A DNA stretch of 64,000 bases, from contig NZ_FOLL01000005.1 of the NCBI RefSeq assembly GCF_900112315.1, positions 1-64,000 on the forward strand, written 5' to 3'. Positions 17,208-25,766 of this stretch are shown piece by piece (position 1 is the stretch's first letter; each line of letters starts with the position of its first letter). This DNA comes from Parapedobacter composti. Its GTDB lineage: Bacteria; Bacteroidota; Bacteroidia; Sphingobacteriales; Sphingobacteriaceae. The notes beneath the pieces are model-generated. The model worked only from the letters and a program-made list of their open reading frames with translations. It did no database searches and was not told where the DNA came from. The position numbers and the translations under genes were made by a program.

Positions 17208-18979
17208 AACTTAGCTAAGGTTTGATGATATTGCTGATATATCTCGCCCTTGAACTGTGCCAGCGAGCGGTCAAACGCATCTTTGTTTTTTATCGCCGCC
17301 TGGTGGCCGCGCTCCCGCTGCTCCAACCCCTGGATGCGGCGCTGCACCGAACGTTGGCTCTGCTGTATTTTTTCCTTATGTTCCTCTGCGGCCGCGGCGA
17401 AGGCGCTGTCCAGCTGGTTGACCATCCCGTTGAGCTCCTCACGGATAGCCGTGGAAAGCTCACGGCCCCATTCGTCGGTAACTTTGCGGATCATGCTTTT
17501 GGACTCGCCGATAAGACTTTCGCGCATTCGGTTGAGCTCGGCATCGTATTCGTGCAACCGCCTTGCCTTCGTATTTTGTATAAACTTGTAGAGACTGTAA
17601 CCACAGACGGCCACAAGGATAGGGATTGTCAAGTACTTGTTGCCACCACTGATGAGTCGGCGAATATTGAATCCCATCAATGCCGAGAGCATGAACAATG
17701 AGCCCAAGCCCAAAATCGGCCCCATTGCTGCACGGCTATAATCAAAAAACTGTAATTTCTTTTTCTCGGTCTCGTATTTCTGCTGAAACAGGATATACTC
17801 CTGCATGTTGCCCTGTATGCGCGACAGGTTGAGTTGCATGCGGGGCTGATAGGAAAACTCAACCTGATGTCTGGCCAACTGCTGCTGTGTCTCTGTCGAT
17901 TCGTGTTTGAGAAATTCCTTCAGCGAAAAGAGGTCCTGGTCGATTTGGCTGCGAAGGGATTGCGTGATGGTGCGCTGCAGTTGCTCCTTCGTTCCGGCGG
18001 GTAGCCGCATACGGAGGGCGCCGGCGAAGTTTTCTTCTTCCAGTTGTTGCACCTGCATGACCTGGCGCTCCACTGCGGCCATCAGCGACTGGCTGTTGTA
18101 CTTTTGCCCCATGCGCTGCAATTGATCGTTGATGCCGCGTTCGAACTCGTTGAAATCGCGCTGCAAATTACTTTTCAGTTGCTGGAAAAGGTCGCGGAGA
18201 TTGAGCTTTTCATCCTGCTTCACCGCATTGATATCCTGCTGGGCATTGAATTTTTTCGTACGGATGTCCTTTTCCTGCTGGGCGACAAATTGATCGAATG
18301 CTTCACTGATGCGCTCCAGCCCCTGCACCAGCCCCATGCCATATACCAGGGGCATGCATTCCTGGAGCTTCTGCTGCTCAATGAGCATCCCGAGGGTTTC
18401 CGGCAGCTGGTCCAACGGCCGTGCCAGCACACGGAGGTCGTCCATGTGGTGCAACAAGGGGCTACCGGATTCGAAAGCATGTACCAATACGCCGCCCTCT
18501 GCAGCCAGCCGCAGTTGGATGGGTTCGAGCTCATCGGCAGGTGGGTTTTCCCTGCCAAACCAAAGGGCAAGCTTCATCGTAGGCCGGATACTGCCCGTAT
18601 CGCGCACGGGAAAATGTGCGGAGGTATATACACGGTACGCAAAGGCCGTATTGCCATCGGCTACCGGCTGGGCATGAAACGTAAAACGCCGCTCTGCTTG
18701 GCTGACCGCCTCGGTAAGGTCGGCATACTGGGCCTGATCCAGCTGCAGAAAATGCAGCAGCCAGCGCGCCTGTTCTTCCTGTGGGCTGTCCAGCAAGATC
18801 ACTTCTACGGGAAAAGCCACCCGCTCGCGGGCATGTCCGCGCAACGTCGCTAAATGGGAATGGAGATGGTGCCCCATCTCCATCCCCGGATAGCTTTGCA
18901 TCAGCGATAATAGACTATCAGCAGCTTTTTGAAATCTGCCGATAAAAACCTGACTTAAAACGATTTCCATCCAATGCAA
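17204..18979 (-). CDS. Dynamin-like helical membrane protein without visible GTPase
   Basis: 591 residues. The N-terminal ~210 residues are mixed alpha/beta (VAFPVEVILLDSPQEEQARWLL, TMKLALWFGREN, LRVLARPLDQLPETLGML) with no Walker A. Residues ~230-420 are long amphipathic helices (LNLRDLFQQLKSNLQRDF, MAAVERQVMQVQQLEEENF). Two closely spaced membrane helices follow at ~430-450 and ~460-478 (MGPILGLGSLFMLSALMGF; LTIPILVAVCGYSLYKFI), then a C-terminal coiled coil. This topology resembles the stalk and hairpin of bacterial dynamin-like proteins, but the GTPase is not recognisable. ATG codons at 18979 and 18970 are both possible. It overlaps the Hsp70 start by 4 bases. Confidence 0.75.
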   Translation of the reverse strand: MHWMEIVLSQVFIGRFQKAADSLLSLMQSYPGMEMGHHLHSHLATLRGHARERVAFPVEVILLDSPQEEQARWLLHFLQLDQAQYADLTEAVSQAERRFTFHAQPVADGNTAFAYRVYTSAHFPVRDTGSIRPTMKLALWFGRENPPADELEPIQLRLAAEGGVLVHAFESGSPLLHHMDDLRVLARPLDQLPETLGMLIEQQKLQECMPLVYGMGLVQGLERISEAFDQFVAQQEKDIRTKKFNAQQDINAVKQDEKLNLRDLFQQLKSNLQRDFNEFERGINDQLQRMGQKYNSQSLMAAVERQVMQVQQLEEENFAGALRMRLPAGTKEQLQRTITQSLRSQIDQDLFSLKEFLKHESTETQQQLARHQVEFSYQPRMQLNLSRIQGNMQEYILFQQKYETEKKKLQFFDYSRAAMGPILGLGSLFMLSALMGFNIRRLISGGNKYLTIPILVAVCGYSLYKFIQNTKARRLHEYDAELNRMRESLIGESKSMIRKVTDEWGRELSTAIREELNGMVNQLDSAFAAAAEEHKEKIQQSQRSVQRRIQGLEQRERGHQAAIKNKDAFDRSLAQFKGEIYQQYHQTLAKL

Positions 18980-18984
18980 TGCAT

Positions 18985-19923
18985 TTAAAACATAAAGCCA
19001 CCACCAGAGGAGGATGCGGCTTGCGATCGGAGACTTTCGATTTCAGACAGTACGGATTGCGCCTCTGAACGGATGTTTTCAATTTCGGAGCGGATGCTTT
19101 CGGCCTCCTGCCGGTCGTTGCTGATCTGCTCCGTCTGGTTCTTGGCTTCGCTCTGCAGTTGCGTGATTTCTTCTTTTAAGGATTCCGAGTCCTGCTTAAG
19201 CGTTTCGATTTCCTGTTTGAGACCTTCGGCTTCATTGCGCAGTTGCTCGCTTTCTTCACGAAGCCGTTGGTTTTCATCGCGAAGGACGATATTTTCGTCA
19301 CGCAAAGCGGTCGACTCGTCACGGAGTGTTAGCGACTCGTCACGCAACGCCGTGTTCTCATCGCGCAACGCCAATGATTCATCACGGAGTGTGGTGGACT
19401 CATCGCGCAGCACCGTATTCTCATCGCGCAACGCCAACGACTCATCGCGGAGTGTGGTAGATTCGTCGCGCAATGTCGTACTCTCATCGCGCAAAACCAA
19501 TGACTCATCACGGAGCGTGGTAGACTCGTTGCGCAACGTCGTACTCTCATCGCGCAAAGCCAATGATTCATCGCGCAAGACCAACGTCTCGCCATGCAAG
19601 GCAGTGGATTCATCGCGTAACGTAATAGACTCGTCCCGCAGTGCCGTAATTTCTCCTTGCAAAGATTGGCTTTCGTCACGAAGGGTGGTAACTTCTTCGC
19701 GAAGCGCGGTGGATTCATCACGCACGCCTTCTACCTGACCGTAAACGTTACGTGACTGCTCCAGTACATCCGACACCTGATTCGAAACATCCTGCACATG
19801 TTGATGGATTTCATTGATTTCGTCGGTTTTTCCCTGAATCATTGATGACTTGTCAATCAATTCATCGAGGGCAGTGCTTGCATTGGCAAGTATAGCTTCC
19901 AATTGTCCTACTGATTGTTCCAT
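18985..19923 (-). CDS. Heptad-repeat coiled-coil protein
   Basis: Start taken at ATG 19923 (MEQSVGQLEAIL); a longer frame reaches 19980 but overlaps the upstream gene. About 312 residues, nearly all coiled coil. A first helix (ALDELIDKSSMIQGKTDEINEI) leads into some two dozen near-perfect seven-residue units of the form L-R-D-E-S/N-x-x (roughly bases 19190-19720), then ordinary coiled coil, ending SSSGGGFMF. There is no signal peptide or membrane helix, so it is cytosolic. It lies 5 bases before the dynamin-like gene. A scaffold or spacer role within the chaperone cluster is inference. Confidence 0.8.
   Translation of the reverse strand: MEQSVGQLEAILANASTALDELIDKSSMIQGKTDEINEIHQHVQDVSNQVSDVLEQSRNVYGQVEGVRDESTALREEVTTLRDESQSLQGEITALRDESITLRDESTALHGETLVLRDESLALRDESTTLRNESTTLRDESLVLRDESTTLRDESTTLRDESLALRDENTVLRDESTTLRDESLALRDENTALRDESLTLRDESTALRDENIVLRDENQRLREESEQLRNEAEGLKQEIETLKQDSESLKEEITQLQSEAKNQTEQISNDRQEAESIRSEIENIRSEAQSVLSEIESLRSQAASSSGGGFMF
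19190..19720 (-). repeat. Degenerate 21-bp tandem repeat encoding L-R-D-E-S/N heptads
   Basis: Within the coiled-coil gene the plus strand shows repeated TCATCGCG or TCGTCACG blocks every 21 bases, with alternating spacers such as GAGTGTGGTA and CAACGCCAA. Several longer units (42-63 bp) recur almost exactly, which points to recent expansion by slippage or unequal exchange. Copy number may therefore vary between strains. Confidence 0.85.
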
Positions 19924-19954
19924 TTTATTGACATTTATCTGGTTTACGTGAGAA

Positions 19955-20701
19955 TTATACGCTCTTGGCCATGCTAACAAAGACCTCCATCTTACGCTGA
20001 AGCGTGAGACTAATCAATTGATCGGGCGCCATTCCAATCATACTCAGCAGCTCTTGTTCAATGGAGTAATTTTCTTCGATATATTGGTTGAGGCTGTCCG
20101 TTTCAAGCGCATCCGTACCGAGTGTGGGAACTGCGGTTCTGTCAGCGCCTGCCGGATCAGTTACCGCTTCCGGAGAAGCGGTTTCCATGAGCTCAGAAGC
20201 TTCGTCCGCATTCAGCGTGTGGTAAGCGGCCAAGGAGATGCCCGCGGCACCAAGCGCCATTGCTGCGCCAACCCATGTCTTTCCTGTCCTGTTGTCTCTC
20301 ATAAGCAACGGCTTTCTGGCTTCCAGCTGCTGGAAAGCCGACGTGTACGGCTGCTCCTGGCCGTGTTGCCGCAACGTCTCAAACCGGTCGCGCACCACAT
20401 CCCAATCACTGCCTTCGGGCAAATCCAATGCCTTCAACGCTTCGCGCGTTTGATAGAGTTCGGCATTTTTTTCTGAAATACGAGCGGAGAAGGCGCTATA
20501 AGCTTGTTGCAGATTGTCGAGCTCGCGCTTTACAGCTGCCTTATCGCTATCAGGAGCAGGCTTTTCAAGCTGACTTTCTAAATCCTTGATCCGCACTTCG
20601 TATGCTTTCTTTACCTGCGGCCATTTACTTGACAACGGCAGGTTGAGCAACCTGAAGAGGTTGTTCGATGACAGATTCTGGGTTAAAGGCAATGCCTCCA
20701 T
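19955..20701 (-). CDS. J-like membrane protein, first gene of the Hsp70 cluster
   Basis: 248 residues. Residues ~12-78 form a J-like helical domain (NLFRLLNLPLSSKWPQVKKAY ... AAVKRELDNLQQAYSAFSA), and ~90-130 a second (EALKALDLPEGSDWDVVRDRF ... YTSAFQQLEARKPLL); neither has HPD. A membrane helix lies at ~143-160 (TWVGAAMALGAAGISLAAY). The ~85-residue periplasmic tail is acidic, with a conserved-looking IEENYSIEQELLSMIG segment. It starts 117 bases after the response regulator gene, with a terminator between, so the cluster probably has its own promoter here, though none is obvious. Confidence 0.78.
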   Translation of the reverse strand: MEALPLTQNLSSNNLFRLLNLPLSSKWPQVKKAYEVRIKDLESQLEKPAPDSDKAAVKRELDNLQQAYSAFSARISEKNAELYQTREALKALDLPEGSDWDVVRDRFETLRQHGQEQPYTSAFQQLEARKPLLMRDNRTGKTWVGAAMALGAAGISLAAYHTLNADEASELMETASPEAVTDPAGADRTAVPTLGTDALETDSLNQYIEENYSIEQELLSMIGMAPDQLISLTLQRKMEVFVSMAKSV

Positions 20702-20748
20702 GATGATTAGTTGTTTGCAATGCGAACCTAATCATTAGGGTAATGAAT

Positions 20749-20774
20749 AAAAATACCCACTTCTGGGTATTTTT
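20749..20774 (-). terminator. Rho-independent terminator after the response regulator gene
   Basis: An 11-bp perfect stem (20749-20759 with 20764-20774) encloses a GAAG tetraloop on the minus strand, with A and T runs on both sides. It lies between the response regulator stop (20818) and the start of the Hsp70 cluster (20701), and should separate the two transcripts. Confidence 0.75.
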
Positions 20775-20817
20775 TAAATTTCTACGGACATAGTTAACTG
20801 CGTCTATCGCGGTGAAC

Positions 20818-21477
20818 TCAGATATCCAGGTGCTGCTGCGCAAAAAGAAACAATCCGTTATTTCCTTTGATATCCAGTTTGGCACAGATGTTCCTGCGGT
20901 GGGTTTCTATGGTAAACGGGCTGACGAATAGGTGTTCAGCTATCTCCTGTGTTGTCTTATTTTGCCTGACCAGCCGGATGATTTCCACTTCGCGCTTGGT
21001 GAGGTTATATTTTTGCCGTATGCTTTGCTGATCGTTCTCGTCGTCCGCAGCGGAGCCACGGGGCTGTGGAGCAAAGTAACGCCTCCCCTGATAGACTTCT
21101 TCGATAGCGTGTATAAGCACGGTAGCGTCAGAATCTTTCGGTATAAAGCCTCCTACCCCCATGTCTTTCAGCGCGTGCTGCAACGAGGCTGTATAATACA
21201 TGGAGACGATGAGGATTTTCAAGCGAGGATACATTGACAGGGCTTTGGCGGCTGCTTGCTGTCCATCAATCTTCGGCATATTCAGATCCATGACCACCAC
21301 ATCTGGCTGGTTATGCTGGAGCAATTGGAGCGCCTCCCGCCCGTCACGGGCGGTGTGCCACACGGCGAAACGGTCGTGGTTATCCAGAATGGACCGTAAC
21401 CCGTCGATAAAAAGCTGGTGATCATCCACCAGCAGCAGGTTTATCTTTTTTGGATCAATTGGTTTGGTTTCCATCAT
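20818..21477 (-). CDS. LuxR/NarL-type response regulator
   Basis: 219 residues. The receiver domain (~10-130) has the acidic pair DD at LLVDDHQLF, the phosphoacceptor Asp in VVMDLNMPKIDG and the conserved Lys in GFIPKDSD. The LuxR-type helix-turn-helix at ~155-215 reads LTKREVEIIRLVRQNKTTQEIAEHLF and TIETHRRNICAKLDI. It overlaps the histidine kinase gene by 23 bases, so the two form a cognate pair. Lying directly upstream of the Hsp70 cluster in the same direction, it is a reasonable candidate regulator of it, but no binding site can be shown. Confidence 0.95.
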   Translation of the reverse strand: MMETKPIDPKKINLLLVDDHQLFIDGLRSILDNHDRFAVWHTARDGREALQLLQHNQPDVVVMDLNMPKIDGQQAAAKALSMYPRLKILIVSMYYTASLQHALKDMGVGGFIPKDSDATVLIHAIEEVYQGRRYFAPQPRGSAADDENDQQSIRQKYNLTKREVEIIRLVRQNKTTQEIAEHLFVSPFTIETHRRNICAKLDIKGNNGLFLFAQQHLDI

Positions 21478-23371
21478 CCTGTAAAGGTATTTCTATCGTA
21501 ATGGTTGTCCCGTTCTTATTCGTATCGATTACACAGCGGCCGCCAAGGTATTGAGTACGCGAATACACGTTTTTGAGGCCGATGCCGTCCGGCGTCTCCC
21601 TGTCGTCAAAGCCGACACCGTTATCTTCCACGATAATAATTAACATGCCGGCAGTTTCAACCAGTTGCACAGTTGCCTGCGTGGCACACGAATGTTTGGT
21701 GATATTATTGATTAGCTCATTGACAATACGGTAAATAGACAGCTCGGTTTCATGATCCCGGCGCTGCGTATATTGGTAAACAAATTCGAAGTTGACGGCA
21801 CTGGCCCGATTGAGGATGGAAATCCGTTCCCTGATAGTGCCGATAAGCCCGTTCTCCAGAAAGAACTTAGGTTTGAGGCTATGCGATATCTCACGAAGGT
21901 CATCACATGCCCGGGTGATGAGGTTTATGGTTTCATTAAAAGACTCCTGTTCGGCTGGTTGCATGCCGTTCAGTTTCTGCTGGAAGTCGGTCACCTTGAG
22001 CCGGATGACAGACAGGGTTCCACCCAGGTCATCATGGAGATCTTTCGCCAGCCGGTCGCGTTCATCTTCTTGCGCCTGAAACACCTGTTGTACAGCCTGC
22101 TGCCTAATCCGGTCGTTTTCTTTTTTCAATTGTGCCTTTTCGCGCTTCAGAAAGTTATACCGCAACGTAAACGCAAAGGAAAGAATCACCACTTCAGCGG
22201 CAAATCCAACGATAACCCCGTTGGGTTTGAACAATTGCTCTCCCACAATGCCCATCACCTGCAAGACGTAATTGACTCCGCCTATCATCAGCGGTAAAAG
22301 TGCCAGCAAATAATAATAGCCAATGATGAAACCGCTTCTTATCCGATCGATCACGCAAACCATGATCACGAGCATGGAAACGATACCCTGTACAGTGGAC
22401 GAATAGAAAATTGCCTTTTCCACTCGAATATCAATGGGGAAGAGCAGCGCGAAAAAAGGTGCGATGCCCAGCGCCCAAAGCAAATATTTATAGTAATTGG
22501 TAAAATGGTAGAGCCTGCTGTTTGCTGCGGTCTGGTTGGTAAACAGTTGCATCACTTGGATCAGCAGGGCACAGCTCAACGTGCCACTGATAGATTTTAC
22601 GTAATCATGAAGCCGCCCCAGGTCGGTGAACAGCCACTGCTTGGTCAGCCCTACTTCATCCAGTACCAGGGTTACCGAACAGCAGATATAAAGCGCGTAA
22701 TACAAATGTATACGGTCGCCTACCGAAAGGTACATCAGCACATTCAAAAGCAATGCAAATGCGAATATCCCGGCATAAAAGCTAAATGCCGAATATACTG
22801 AAATGTCTTGCTGCAAAATGGCTTCCCTTTTGCCCAATTGGGTCTTAATAATAAAGTTCTGGCCGCGCTTATCGACCTTGAACAACCATGTGGATAGCTC
22901 ATTGCCCTCGAGTCGAATCGGGAAAAGAAACTCCCAGACGGGCCATGGGCGCTCGGCAAACGGCAATCGATCGCCTGTCCGGCTTACAAAAGTGAGCGTA
23001 CTGTCTTTTGCGTTCCATCGGTACAATTCCAGCAGGTTTATGCTCGAGCTCGGGATCGACAGGAATAAATCCACATATTCTGTAAGCGTGTTTTCCAAGT
23101 CGACAACCAGCCAATAATACGAGTCGGTATAGCCCAGGCTGACGTATTCGTCGCCATTGATAGGGACCAGCCGCCCCGCCTGTTTATGCGCCAACACATC
23201 TTCGGGTGCAGCCGTTAAGGTGGTGTCCTCATAATACCCGATATGGCCATTGAGGCGATACGTTGCAGAAGAATCGACCAAAACCGGTCTGATATCATTT
23301 GCATGGGCTGCGGTTATGAAGCCAATGAAAGGAAGTAAACGTAATAGCTGTCTAAACAGGCCGTTGTTCAT
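21455..23371 (-). CDS. 7TMR-DISM sensor histidine kinase, HisKA_3 type
   Basis: 638 residues. A signal peptide is followed by a periplasmic 7TMR-DISM extracellular-type beta domain (~25-180: GYTDSYYWLVVDLEN, WPVWEFLFPIRLEGNE). Seven membrane helices lie at ~190-410 and a coiled coil at ~415-445. The HisKA_3 dimerisation box is ERDRLAKDLHDDLGGTLSVI, with the phosphorylatable His. The HATPase core has N box NELINNITKHS, IIVEDNGVGFD and GIGLKNVYSR. It phosphorylates the adjacent LuxR-type regulator. The DISM sensor class often detects carbohydrates or small ligands, but the signal here is unknown. Confidence 0.95.
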   Translation of the reverse strand: MNNGLFRQLLRLLPFIGFITAAHANDIRPVLVDSSATYRLNGHIGYYEDTTLTAAPEDVLAHKQAGRLVPINGDEYVSLGYTDSYYWLVVDLENTLTEYVDLFLSIPSSSINLLELYRWNAKDSTLTFVSRTGDRLPFAERPWPVWEFLFPIRLEGNELSTWLFKVDKRGQNFIIKTQLGKREAILQQDISVYSAFSFYAGIFAFALLLNVLMYLSVGDRIHLYYALYICCSVTLVLDEVGLTKQWLFTDLGRLHDYVKSISGTLSCALLIQVMQLFTNQTAANSRLYHFTNYYKYLLWALGIAPFFALLFPIDIRVEKAIFYSSTVQGIVSMLVIMVCVIDRIRSGFIIGYYYLLALLPLMIGGVNYVLQVMGIVGEQLFKPNGVIVGFAAEVVILSFAFTLRYNFLKREKAQLKKENDRIRQQAVQQVFQAQEDERDRLAKDLHDDLGGTLSVIRLKVTDFQQKLNGMQPAEQESFNETINLITRACDDLREISHSLKPKFFLENGLIGTIRERISILNRASAVNFEFVYQYTQRRDHETELSIYRIVNELINNITKHSCATQATVQLVETAGMLIIIVEDNGVGFDDRETPDGIGLKNVYSRTQYLGGRCVIDTNKNGTTITIEIPLQDDGNQTN

Positions 23372-23443
23372 TGATGGCTATGATGCGAACAGCACAAAGT
23401 TACGATAGCCAATCATTGCCTGAAATACTCAACTACAGGTATT

Positions 23444-25561
23444 TTACAGCTCTTCCGGCATCGGCTTTTCCAATAGATACTGATAATAAAACCGGTACCG
23501 CTCTTTGCGGTCATATCCCGACTTTTCACGGGCAAACCCGTGCCTGCTACCGGGATAAATCATCAGTTCGAAAGGCTTGTCGCGATCGGTCAATGCATCT
23601 ACCAATTGGATGGTATTCTGCATGTGCACGTTGTCATCCATATCGCCGTGCATAATACGCAACACTCCTTTATAATTATCCACATAAGTCAGCACCGAAC
23701 CTTGCCGGTAGCCATCGGGGTTGTCCTGCGGGGTATCCATAAACCGCTCAGTATAGTGCGTGTCGTAGAGTTCCCAGCTGGTTACGGGCGCTCCGGCAAT
23801 ACCGTAGTCAAAATAGTCGGCCCCTTTGGTCAATGCCAGGCAGGTCATATAACCGCCGTAGCTATGGCCTGTGATGAGCAACTTATCGTTGGCTACCCAC
23901 GGTTTGCTCTTCAGCCATTGGGCAGCGGTGATGTAATCTTCCATTTCCCAATAGCCGAGTTTCCGGTGCATCAACGCCACGCCTTCTTTGCCGAAGTGCC
24001 CCGATGCGCGGTGATCCACGCTGATTTGAATAATGCCCTCGTTGGCCCAATGTTGATTAGCGGTACCCTTCCAGGTATTGCGCACCGTTCCGGCATCCGG
24101 ACCGCCATAGATGCTGAAAATGACGGGATGCGGTTTTGTCTGATCGAAATCGGTAGGCCAGGTGATGGTCGCAGGCAACTGGTACCCGTCGGGTGTGGGG
24201 ATGGTAATCAGTTCTGTCTTGGCGTAAATATAGTCATCGAAATCATCTACCTTGCTGTCTGCCAGCTCGCGGATCAGTTTTCCTTTATTGTCCAGCAGTG
24301 CCACTTTCGGCGGCGTGCTTACATTGGAATAGGTAGTAATAAAGTGCCGGCCATCCGGTGCAACCTTCACTTGATGGGTATAGTCGCCAAACGTGAGCCG
24401 TTTCAGGTTTTTTCCGTTATAGTCCACACGATAGAGATCTACCGTGGCCGAGTGTTCCTTCCGTGCACTGAAATAAATCACTTTGTTTTTTTCGTCCACG
24501 AGTTCCAATGCCGTTACTTGCCACCTTCCGGATGTAATGGGGTTTACTAACGTACCGTCCAGCCTGTATAGGTAATAATGTGCCCAGCCTGTTTTATCGC
24601 TCTTGAGGATGTAATGCTGGTTATCCTTGAGGTAGGTGATGCGTTCGCTGTGGCTCAGGTCTATCCAAGCCTCCTGCTTTTCATCGTAAATTTCTTTCTT
24701 CGCCCCGGTTTTCGGATCAACCGCGTAAAATTTGAGGTTGGTCTGGTCGCGGTTCATCCACTGTACCATCAGATTACTGCTGTCGAAGCTCCAGTAGGGT
24801 TCGCCGAAATACTGATCATCTTTTTCGTTGAACGCTGCCCACACGATGTCTCCTCCTCCCACGGGCACGAAACCTACCTTAACCTCAGGATTTGGGTCGC
24901 CTGCCTTGGGATAACGTGTTTGTTCGAGGTAGCCGTGTTGTCCGGCGGAACCATAGATGGGGAACATAGGTACCTGCGTGTCATCAAACCGCATAAAAGC
25001 CAGCGTTTTACTATCGGGCGACCACCAAAAGGCCTTATAACGGGAAGGACGCCCCAAGATTTCTTCAAAATATACCCACGATGCCCATCCATTGTAAATC
25101 ACATCCGTACCATCATGGGTATAGCGGATTTCGTGACCGTCGGCTATCTTTATGGCATACAAGTCGTTATTTCGCGTAAAAGCTACATATTGGTTGTCCG
25201 GTGAGAGCGTCGGGTTCTTTTCTTCTACATCGGGTGAATGGGTAAGCTGTACCTTATCGTTTTCCCCCCGGCGGATGTAAATATCGCCGTCTTCCATAAA
25301 CGCTTCGATGGCTGCACTGGGTGGCGGTGTATAAGGTCGGCGCGCGCCGGTACGGATATGCACCTCATATTGCTGTCCGGTTTTTACATCGCGCTCGATA
25401 TAGTGCGCTGCATCGGCCCACCCTTCAATCGGGTTGATGGGCTTCGTCAAAGATGGCTTCAGTCCCAGTGACTGTTCTAAATCCAGCCGTTTGGTTTGTG
25501 CGCCGGCAAAGGCAATAAACAACAGGGCCGTGCCTAAAGTGAGGTATAATTTCTTATTCAT
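23444..25561 (-). CDS. DPP-IV-like S9 family peptidase
   Basis: 705 residues with a signal peptide (MNKKLYLTLGTALLFIAFAGAQ). The N-terminal beta-propeller of the DPPIV_N type covers ~80-450 (NPTLSPDNQYVAFTRNNDLYA, WASWVYFEEILGR with the substrate-anchoring E-E). The C-terminal alpha/beta hydrolase has the nucleophile in ITGHSYGGYMT, Asp in GDMDDNVHMQN and His in GSRHGFARE. It removes N-terminal X-Pro/X-Ala dipeptides in the periplasm, helping peptide use. Monocistronic by position; no clear promoter seen. Confidence 0.95.
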   Translation of the reverse strand: MNKKLYLTLGTALLFIAFAGAQTKRLDLEQSLGLKPSLTKPINPIEGWADAAHYIERDVKTGQQYEVHIRTGARRPYTPPPSAAIEAFMEDGDIYIRRGENDKVQLTHSPDVEEKNPTLSPDNQYVAFTRNNDLYAIKIADGHEIRYTHDGTDVIYNGWASWVYFEEILGRPSRYKAFWWSPDSKTLAFMRFDDTQVPMFPIYGSAGQHGYLEQTRYPKAGDPNPEVKVGFVPVGGGDIVWAAFNEKDDQYFGEPYWSFDSSNLMVQWMNRDQTNLKFYAVDPKTGAKKEIYDEKQEAWIDLSHSERITYLKDNQHYILKSDKTGWAHYYLYRLDGTLVNPITSGRWQVTALELVDEKNKVIYFSARKEHSATVDLYRVDYNGKNLKRLTFGDYTHQVKVAPDGRHFITTYSNVSTPPKVALLDNKGKLIRELADSKVDDFDDYIYAKTELITIPTPDGYQLPATITWPTDFDQTKPHPVIFSIYGGPDAGTVRNTWKGTANQHWANEGIIQISVDHRASGHFGKEGVALMHRKLGYWEMEDYITAAQWLKSKPWVANDKLLITGHSYGGYMTCLALTKGADYFDYGIAGAPVTSWELYDTHYTERFMDTPQDNPDGYRQGSVLTYVDNYKGVLRIMHGDMDDNVHMQNTIQLVDALTDRDKPFELMIYPGSRHGFAREKSGYDRKERYRFYYQYLLEKPMPEEL

Positions 25562-25766
25562 TTACGTGTACATTAGGTGCTTGAAAGCGAATTGCAGGGG
25601 CTAAGGTAATAAATTTTACGTTTCTGCATACGGGATGCAAACCATCTTCCTGTCTTACCCGCTCAGCAACCCCCTGCCACGAAATAATAGCTTATCCCAA
25701 CAAAGTCGCATGCAGGGATGTTATAAGATAAGTCGCGAATTAGATAGATAGAAAATAGCATGTAAT

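Noticed and set aside
19073-19738. Plus-strand serine/arginine-rich frame of 221 codons
   Set aside because: It is the reverse strand of the heptad-repeat coiled-coil gene; the repeats simply keep the opposite frame open.
23540-24550. Plus-strand frame of 336 codons opposite the DPP-IV-like gene
   Set aside because: Antisense to conserved propeller and hydrolase segments; the product is low in charged residues and meaningless.
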